Assembly (NCBI GenBank): GCA_018340375.1
Contig: JAFFJZ010000006.1
Location: forward strand, 23,442,001 to 23,506,000
From: Gonatopus flavifemur
Lineage: Eukaryota; Arthropoda; Insecta; Hymenoptera; Dryinidae
Direction of reading: 5' to 3'
Length of the DNA stretch: 64,000 nucleotides
Below are positions 57,679 to 64,000 of the stretch, piece after piece. The translations under genes were made by a program, and so were the position numbers. The notes beneath the pieces were generated by a model that was not told the DNA's origin, made no database searches, and worked only from the letters and a program-made list of their open reading frames with translations. Every line of letters starts with the position of its first letter. Positions within the stretch are counted from its first letter, which is position 1.

Positions 57679-58354
57679 CCCATGCAGGTATTGCCAAGAC
57701 TGAAAAAAAACCAAGCTTGTCCCAAGGTTGGCACATGTCTCAGAAACAAACCTCCCTCAAGAACAATTGGCCCAATATTGTTCCATGATCGTCCCGTTGT
57801 TCCCAATGGATGATCAGGCATGGTACATTTGTTAATATTTTTGAAATGATCCCTACATTTGGTACAAGCTTGACACGAGGGTAAAAATCGAGCATTCGTT
57901 GAGAACAATTGTGTCAATATTGCCCACATGAGTGTAGCACAATGTTTATCAATATTAACTAAATTTTGATCAAAATTATAATTCAACAATAGAATCAAAA
58001 TTGATTGAAATATCAAAGAACGTGAAGTTCCTAATGATCATACCAGCTTGGCCCAGTCTTGTCACATTTTTTCTATCGTTTTAAGATAATTCATGTACGG
58101 TATTCTGAGGGAGAAAGTCGTGAACTGAAATATGAATCAATTATTTTTTTCATCCATATCTGCGATCAAAGAAGCATTGTTTGATGCTTGGTGAATGAAT
58201 TGGACCGGGCCTGGGAAAACCACTGGCACAAGCTTGTCGTGATCTTATCATTCCCAAGCCTGGGCCAAGTTTGGTGAATTGTTCAAGACAAGTCTCGGCA
58301 GGTCTTGTGCCAGGCTTGGTCCATCATTGGGCCATTGGTCAATACACACATGGG
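57679..58354. mobile_element. 676-bp GGCC-rich MITE, intact copy
   Basis: CCCATGCAGGTATTG at the left and CAATACACACATGGG at the right, flanked by TA (57677-57678 and 58355-58356). The interior matches 13970-14625, with extra sequence near 57785-57890. GGCCCAAGCTTGTC-type words dominate. The 127-codon minus-strand frame crossing the left end carries no recognisable domain. Confidence 0.75.
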
Positions 58355-58440
58355 TAGTCATAGTTTCTATCCTCAGATGAAGATCACTGCTAATTCATTT
58401 CGTTTCTATTACAATATGAACTAAACAAACATACTTCCTA

Positions 58441-58707
58441 CATTGAGAAAACAGATATCTTGAAAAATACCATAATTTATGGATTTTTGGCGTTGGTCTG
58501 ATCCGAGTCCAAATATTCACTTGAACGAACCTCTAAAAGTCCCATAACTTCTTGGACTTTTATACAGAAGTATGGTACCTTCCTCATAAAAGTCCCAGCC
58601 TTTATGGTACTTTTAGAGGTATCTTCACGTAAATATTTTGACTCGGGCCAGACCAACGCCAAAAATCCATAAATTATGGTATTTTTCAAGATACCTTTTT
58701 CTCCGTG
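58441..58707. mobile_element. 267-bp hairpin TA MITE, CA(C/T)TGAGAAAACAG
   Basis: CATTGAGAAAACAGATATC at the left and GATACCTTTTTCTCCGTG at the right, flanked by TA (58439-58440 and 58708-58709). The arms are paired over most of the length, including AAAATACCATAATTTATGGA and ACCTCTAAAAGTCCCATAA. Related copies lie at 6745-6920 and, as a fragment, 48540-48662. Confidence 0.8.
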
Positions 58708-59524
58708 TATTCCTCACAAAACTTAGTGATCAATACCATCATTTAAAAGAAAGATACCGTGAATTATCCTCAAATATTACGCAAAAAAAATTGATTGTTT
58801 TAGAACATGGTTCGTACAGCCCTTGAGAACCCTTGAAAACCCCCTTGAATTTTATTTTTCTTTTCAAGGGCTGAAAAGATTTTACGAAAAACTTAAAATA
58901 ACATCACGGCAAATACTGAGAAAATACGTATGAGCATTATAAATATTTTTATTCTTGAACATTAATTCAGGGGGGATTCTGAATTGGACGGTTCGAAAAA
59001 TCGATGTTTTGGGGAAGTTTTTTTAGGGTAAAAAAAAGCAAGTCCTGCGAAATGTTTAGATTATTTTATTACATGTCTGAACATGAGAAAGCAATTTTTT
59101 TCGAAGAAAAATATTCACAGGCAATCGATTTTTATGCACATTCGTGCAACTGCTGTTTCCAATCGGCGGAACAGATGGAGCTCGTAATTTTCATCTGAAA
59201 CAAAAAAACCAAAAACCATTTGAATTGCAAGATATTTTTCTTCTATATGAGCTAAGAAAAACTAAAAAAATTATGAAATTCGAATGTTTTCTCGGGTTTG
59301 AAACAGAAAATGTGCTTTTTGTGAAAAAAAAAAATTATTTCAACTTGCTAATAAAATTGTTCAGAATTTTTTTTCCGACAATATTTTTAGTTCAAATAGA
59401 AAAGAAAACAATACTCAAGCTAACGAGCTTTGGTTTGTTATGATTGGTCGTCTAGTTTTTTTGCAATCACGCCCGCCAATTTAGAAAAATCGTAAAAACG
59501 AAAACTCGAGAAAACTGGCTTTAA

Positions 59525-60045
59525 CCCGTTGACTGCATCTGTCTACTACAGTGGACACGTAATTCATCATGCCAAAAAAATTATCAATGATCTTTCAAAT
59601 GAATCGGTGCGATGAAAATGTTTCAAACGACATCTGTAGAGTACGAAAATAACAGTAGTACGGAAATCGGTTTGTTATTATCTATATTTGGGGCCATTTT
59701 GTTCTGTCGAATCAACAAATTCAATACTTCATCAAATCTACATTCACAGAGCGTAGTGTTGAAAATTGCCGTATTGATATTTCAAGGTGCCTCCTGTTCC
59801 TGCGATTGTTTGCAATCAATTTGAGGAGGGAAACATGATATTTTCTCAGTATTTTCACTTGAGAAAAACTTTTAAGTTACGCGGAAACCACTACATCGTC
59901 CACTGCGGTGAACAGTTCATTGCAGCCTGTTATAAGGTTCCCTGATACCAATAGTTCGTTAAAATGTCTTAGAATTATGACTTTTCTTTAGTTTTATGTC
60001 GGAAAATTTTTTTGTAAAAGCAGCAAAAAAAATGCAGTGAACGGG
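59525..60045. mobile_element. piggyBac-like MITE, intact TTAA flanks
   Basis: CCCGTTGACTGCA at the left and TGCAGTGAACGGG at the right (one mismatch), flanked by TTAA (59521-59524 and 60046-60049). Palindromic GTCTACTACAGTGGAC near the left end and GTCCACTGCGGTGAAC near 59900 take the place of the GGGTCA sites in 2516-3258. A 70-codon frame (59612-59824) has no recognisable motif. Confidence 0.8.
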
Positions 60046-60101
60046 TTAAAGTTTTCGGTCAAGAAAAATGTGATTTTTCGGCTACCTACGGTTATAATAC
60101 G

Positions 60102-60410
60102 CTAATCAGCTATCCCTGCGCCATAAAGTAAACCTTCTTCTTCCTCAAAAAACTCGTTTTGATGGAGTTGCTTGAGTCTACGGGCCGTGCGAGCTTCCTT
60201 GCTGGAAAAGGACGTACGCAGATTTTCCCTCTCGATTCGTTGTGCGTCGATTTCATCCGCAAACATCTTGCGAATTTGGCCAATTTTTAAATCGAGTAGC
60301 TGCATAATATTTAAAACTGCAGAATATCCTGCAGCCATATATGCAGCAATTTCAACGATTTTTTCGCCAGAATTGATTCGTTCGAATTTTGCGTATCCCC
60401 GCCTAGGCAT
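60102..60410 (-). CDS. Transposon-type protein fragment (102 aa), function unknown
   Basis: The frame from ATG at 60408-60410 to the stop at 60102 encodes a basic, charged protein. Visible stretches are GEKIVEIAAYMAAGYSAVL, NIMQLLDLKIG, a basic helix-like block RTSFSSKEARTARRLKQL and an acidic C-terminus FFEEEEGLLYGAGIAD. From memory, a similar ending (alanine-rich helix, short NI-x-LG-I-x-G step, KEAR block, acidic run and YG-GIAD tail) closes many transposon-associated proteins in arthropods and cnidarians; this was not searched. It lies inside the GGGGGGAT-ended element, reading inward from the right TIR. It is much shorter than any transposase and no catalytic domain is seen, so it is probably a surviving C-terminal piece and no longer functional. 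Confidence 0.5.
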   Translation of the reverse strand: MPRRGYAKFERINSGEKIVEIAAYMAAGYSAVLNIMQLLDLKIGQIRKMFADEIDAQRIERENLRTSFSSKEARTARRLKQLHQNEFFEEEEGLLYGAGIAD

Positions 60411-60676
60411 CGTGTCAAAAGTTGATCATTCGAAAGTTCCTCGTAGATTGGACAAATATGTTTCTCCACATTTTCGTCAATCAATCGAGCAGGATGTTTG
60501 AAAGACGCAAGAGAATTCGTGGCTTCAGCTTTATATGTGCTGTATCTTTGGAAATATTTCGAATTAGCCTATATAACTTTGTGTACACATTCTTAGATAC
60601 ATAAGGAATACATTTAAACAATGAAAAAAAAATTCGATTTTGTGGACCTTCTAATTCAGGATCCCCCCTTAAATCA

Positions 60677-61590
60677 CTCATTCATGATTTTGATAGTTAA
60701 AAATATCCAATAAACATCTTTCTATTGAAATATTTGGTAATTATCAGTTTTAAATCCAACCAAAACCCTCAAATGCAGGGACAATATAACCGCATAGAAA
60801 CCGATAAGATATCATTCATTCCGATTGGATTTAGCCTATTGGTTCATTTATTAATCAATATTCATTGAGTGATGGAATATTTTGACAAATTCCAGTTACT
60901 CGTTGTCTTCGGGGATCAATGATACAGCCTTATATCAAATTTCAAGTTGTTCTAATCACTTCCCAGACAGCACAAGAAGTTCCATAAGAATTCGAAAAGA
61001 ATTCTTCAAGGATATCGAAAGTAATCGAATGAATACTCACGGAGTACTTAGAGAGCTCGCAAATGATGCCTGAAGAATATGACTCTTTGAGAATTATTTT
61101 TACGATCGAATATAATATTTTTGGAAGTCATCACAGAATTCTTCATGAGTTTTCTAACACTATAAAAAGAGCTTCATAAATACGATCGGAATTCTTATCC
61201 TAAGTTTAATAAATTTTGAAAAATCTATTAAATTAATAAAATCAAATTTTAGCTATATTCAAATTATGAAGAAAAAAACTACATTGAAACATGAGATTGT
61301 GTTGTGTAGAAATAATTTAATTGCTCAATTAAAAAAGATTTTACTTCTTTAAAAAGAAGAATTATTATTTGATATTGAAAAAAACATCGAAAACACCAAA
61401 GTCATTTCAAAAAATTAAGATTTTATATTTCTTTTCACTGTAAAAGGTTTTATTCCAATTGAATTCCTCATGGAATGTACCTAATTTATACTTTATTTTA
61501 ATTATTATAAATTCAATTTTATACTTGAAAATGAAGTGTGATAATTGCTATTAGAAATATTGAAAATTTGTACTTTATACTAACATTGGA
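60677..61590. other. Mostly unique, very AT-rich
   Basis: A lone CCCAGACAGCACAAG end at 60963 followed by AAGAATTC words resembles the short MITE at 26367 but lacks a right end. No gene or RNA gene is seen. Confidence 0.35.
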
Positions 61591-61596
61591 TATATA

Positions 61597-62273
61597 CAGG
61601 GTGTCCCAAATAAGAATATAAACGTGAATATCTTCGAAAGGAGTAGTGGGAGCCAAAAATGTTTTAGGTGAAAGTTATTAGGTTCAGAGGAGGGCTGTTT
61701 GTAAGTTGTGAAGGTCATCCGGCAGGTGATATCGGTTTCGGTATCGTCTCGTCTCGCTGAGACTGACCGGGTCCCGATCTCGGTCTTGATTCAGTCTCGA
61801 AAAAAGCAGTATCGTCTCGGTCTCGAGTCGAGATTCTTGGTGCCAGCAATACATTCGAGGAACTAAGTATCGTCTCGATTTCGGGAAATAATGGCTCGGG
61901 TCGTCTCGTATCAGTCTCGATCTCGTCTCGATCTCGGGGTCGATACCAAGAGCAGTCTCGGTTTCATCCGAAACACAAGTTCACTAGCTGGTCACTGCAA
62001 TATCTTTGAAAATACGATTTTTACGAAAAAATGCGTTACATAAAATTTCATGTTTTTTCACGTTGAAAACGACTCCATAACCAAAACTAGTGGTTCCCAT
62101 TAAAAAAAGTGTTATCACCTGCCGAATGACCTTCAAAACTCACTTCAAAGTCAAAACTGATGTCACCATAAACAGCCCCCCTCTGAACCTAACAACTTTC
62201 ATCTAACACATTTTTGGCTCCCACTACTCCTTTCGAAGATATTCACGTTTATATTCTTATTTGGGACACCCTA
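61597..62273. mobile_element. 677-bp TA element, CAGGGTGTCCCAAATAAG ends
   Basis: TIRs of about 64 bp are identical except for the last base at the right (62273 is A instead of G), and similarity continues to about 130 bp. The flanks are TA (61595-61596 and 62274-62275) within a TATATA context. CAGGGTGTCCCA ends with a TA target fit a Tc1/mariner-type MITE. The interior holds a TCTCG-rich segment (61735-61974) that appears to be a separate insertion. Confidence 0.8.
61735..61974. repeat. TCTCG-rich 240-bp segment
   Basis: Thirteen TCTCG words, most as GTCTCG or ATCTCG, in 240 bp, with GTTTCGG at the left and CCGAAAC at the right as a short inverted border. Base composition is far more GC-rich than the surroundings. 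It interrupts an otherwise paired TIR element. Confidence 0.65.
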
Positions 62274-62438
62274 TATATATATGCGTATAAAGATGTATTT
62301 TATCACATGGAAAAAAGTCCCATGTAAACTTTACATTGGCTGCTGTGAATTTAACATAACTGCTCACATGAATGCGATTGGCGTAAAATTCACTTTGGAA
62401 CCAATATTTATATTTACATTGTTACCAAAGTGAATTAG

Positions 62439-62641
62439 ATGAAACTGAAACTGGTAGCCGTAGAACTAGCAGCCGCTTTTCATAACTCTTTATACACCAT
62501 TTTTATCAAGGATTTGAAGAACTGAAACGTTTGGTAGGATGCTACTCAATCGATTTCTGGTATAAACAAAGCTCCAATAACCTCGATTCAAACGTTACAA
62601 CAATCGGCCGCTAACTTGACGCCTGCTAGTTTCAGCTTTAT
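62439..62641. mobile_element. 203-bp Mutator-like MITE (9-bp TSD)
   Basis: ATGAAACTGAAACTGGTAGC at the left and GCCTGCTAGTTTCAGCTTTAT at the right; AGCAGCCGC and CGGCCGCTA continue the TIR. The flanks GTGAATTAG (62430-62438) and GTAAATGAG (62642-62650) agree at seven of nine. It is the shortest complete family member. The flanking AT-rich sequence (62306-62438, 62650-62765) has weak ACATGGAAAAAAGTCC-type inverse ends and may be an older host element. Confidence 0.72.
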
Positions 62642-62793
62642 GTAAATGAGAGAAGTGTTGCTGTAAATTACCTTTAATAACAATGTAAGTCCAACAGGAT
62701 TGTATAGTGAATTTTACATGAAACCCAAACTGTAATCGTTACCTGACTTTTCATGTAATTTTTTACCCCTTGAAAATTTTTCAAATACCCTTA

Positions 62794-63035
62794 CACACGG
62801 AAAAAAGAAAACAGCAGTGGTTACTGTGAATCACAAAAATACATTGAAACTCAAATTCATTCTATGCAGTACTGTGTTTCCCAATCCTCATTACTGACCA
62901 GTCAGCGTTAACGCATTTCATTACAATACCCATCACTGTGATCGCACTAATCCTCACTATCCAAGCGTGCTTTCATTTGTTTTTCAACCGATCGCTGTCA
63001 TTCACAGTAACCAGTAGTGTTTCCTTCTTCCCGTG
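62794..63035. mobile_element. 242-bp TA MITE, CACACGGAAAAAAG end
   Basis: CACACGGAAAAAAGAAAAC with GTGGTTACTGTGAAT at the left pairs with ATTCACAGTAACCAG and TTTCCTTCTTCCCGTG at the right. The flanks are TA (62792-62793 and 63036-63037). The centre is unpaired. Confidence 0.72.
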
Positions 63036-63112
63036 TACGAACCATGTAGAATTCATACTTCCACGACGGTTTTTCGTCCCATTGATCCGACTGTGAGAAA
63101 TTTTTTTCTCAG

Positions 63113-63200
63113 TAACGGGGATTCGAACCTACCCTACCTACCTAACCAACCTAACTTAATCGAAGCAACGCGTATACCGACTTAGCTCTACCACACGATT
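63113..63200 (-). other. tRNA-like sequence
   Basis: On the minus strand GAGCTAAGTCGGTATACGCG gives a plausible D-arm/A-box and GGTTCGAATCCCCG (about 63116-63129) a strong B-box. They are separated by about 45 nt that include a TTAGGTTGGTTAGG run, longer than usual. No CCA and no clean acceptor stem. Best read as a tRNA pseudogene or SINE head. Confidence 0.45.
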
Positions 63201-63209
63201 AAGATTTTC

Positions 63210-64000
63210 AACTTACTGAAAGTTGATGAATCGTTCGTGGATTCGCGCTTACACCTCAGCAACTTACTTTATGAATAACCTCGATGATGTACGGCATACA
63301 ATGCTTGAGACTCATTATCTCGGAATGTTATGAATGATTCCACACCGTTCAATGGTTCTATTCTTTTCTCCTGTGTTGGAATCTACTCCACACATTGCTT
63401 GGCAATCATCGCCTTGAAATATTATGAATCACTCTCCACGCCAGGCAACACAACGTTTCATATTCAATTTCATGAAGTTTTTGTATAATGACTGAGGGAA
63501 GCATCGCTAATTAACACCCTTTGCTATTTTTCTATTATTCATTCCTATCATCACAAACACTCATTGCTTATTATTTTTCAAAAATTCGCTCCAATTCTAG
63601 ACGAGATAGTCGGAATCGTCGCCACCAATTTCAAAATCATTTTTCTCCGTGTAATTCATGATAAACCGGAGTGGTGATTTTTATCAACAAATCTCTCATC
63701 GTTCTCTCTTCTTTCTTCCCTCCCCAGCGAGTGAGAGCCACGTTCTTTCCACCACATCTTTTTTCCTCCTTAGGGTTCTCTCGAATGGGACCTGCCCGGC
63801 CATTCGTATACAATTAAAGGAACATAAAGAAATAGATAAAGGGAAAATGTGGAGAAATCTGGGAACGAGCGGAAAGAATCGAGAAAGAAAAACGGGAGGT
63901 AGGTAACGTGTACATATATTTGTACACTTGGAACGGTAAATTGATTTAAGAATAGAGCAGAACACACACAACACGTACACACATCGGAAATGGTGAAGAT
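63210..64000. other. Unique sequence to window end
   Basis: No element pair or RNA gene is seen. Overlapping frames at 63658-63980 (82 codons +; 94 and 70 codons -) are on opposite strands and show no recognisable motif. Confidence 0.3.

Larger units (their letters stand above)
58970..60668. mobile_element. 1.7-kb element, GGGGGGATYCTGAATT ends, 8-bp TSD
   Basis: The left end GGGGGGATTCTGAATTGGA and right end CTAATTCAGGATCCCCCC are inverted, with similarity continuing to AAAATCGA. Flanks TTAATTCA (58962-58969) and TTAAATCA (60669-60676) differ by one base, an 8-bp TSD. On the minus strand a frame of 102 codons starts about 260 bp inside the right end. A TTAA-type MITE (59525-60045) is inserted. 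Superfamily is not assigned: 8-bp TSDs occur in several, and GG-starting TIRs do not fit hAT. Confidence 0.68.

Noticed and set aside
58957..59443. Two overlapping + strand frames inside the GGGGGGAT element as possible transposase
   Set aside because: Different frames, very AT-rich codons and no motif; the only plausible coding remnant of the element is on the minus strand at 60102-60410.
63130..63160. CCTAACC-like run suggesting telomeric repeat
   Set aside because: Only a few irregular copies mixed with CCTACC, and it lies within a tRNA-like segment.

Overview
The window is AT-rich, essentially gene-free DNA from an animal genome, most plausibly an arthropod and probably an insect. That assignment is an inference from base composition, from the density of short terminal-inverted-repeat (TIR) elements and from the absence of bacterial or viral gene organisation; the sequence does not prove it. 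I found no host exon, rRNA gene, intact tRNA gene, CRISPR array, LTR element or LINE that I can support. The open reading frames present are short and mostly lie inside repeats.

The recognisable content is DNA transposons and their non-autonomous relatives (MITEs and foldback elements), about half of the window by my boundaries. Several classes can be separated by their ends and target-site duplications (TSDs). (1) TA-duplicating elements with CACTG/CACGG/CAGGG or CTCTCT ends, for example 4084-5776, 4134-4389, 26230-26348, 44279-45306, 58441-58707 and 61597-62273. (2) Elements with CCC...GGG ends whose 2-bp flanking duplication is often not TA (TT, TC, AT, AA, CA, TG), including two almost identical 2.5-kb foldback copies at 9320-11882 and 21681-24221. 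(3) piggyBac-like TTAA elements at 2516-3258 and 59525-60045 and probably 32286-32693. (4) A family with ATGAAGCTGAAAC ends and 9-bp TSDs, Mutator-like by TSD length (24252-27938, 55344-56397, 62439-62641, fragment 51899-52034). (5) Degraded hAT material with a transposase fragment (41948-42971). (6) An unassigned 1.7-kb element with GGGGGGAT ends, a near-perfect 8-bp TSD and a short transposon-type reading frame (58970-60668).

Layout: 0-6.2 kb, piggyBac-like MITE, hairpin and a 1.7-kb foldback; 6.2-9.3 kb, mostly unique; 9.3-17.6 kb, foldback copy A, a GGCC-rich MITE, a short relative and a satellite-filled element; 17.6-21.7 kb, unique; 21.7-28 kb, foldback copy C followed directly by a nested Mutator-like complex with large palindromes; 28.8-35.1 kb, a foldback and a five-element nest; 35-45.3 kb, short elements, a patchwork of at least six repeats at 38.7-39.9 kb and hAT remains; 45.7-47.4 kb, two CCC-type elements; 47.5-52.9 kb, mostly unique; 53-63 kb, dense elements of all classes; then unique sequence to the end.

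Nothing here works together as a pathway. The biological interest lies in the transposon biology: a set of CCC-ended elements with permissive 2-bp target duplications, deep nesting that gives relative insertion order, large near-perfect hairpins, and tRNA-like sequences carried inside TIR elements.
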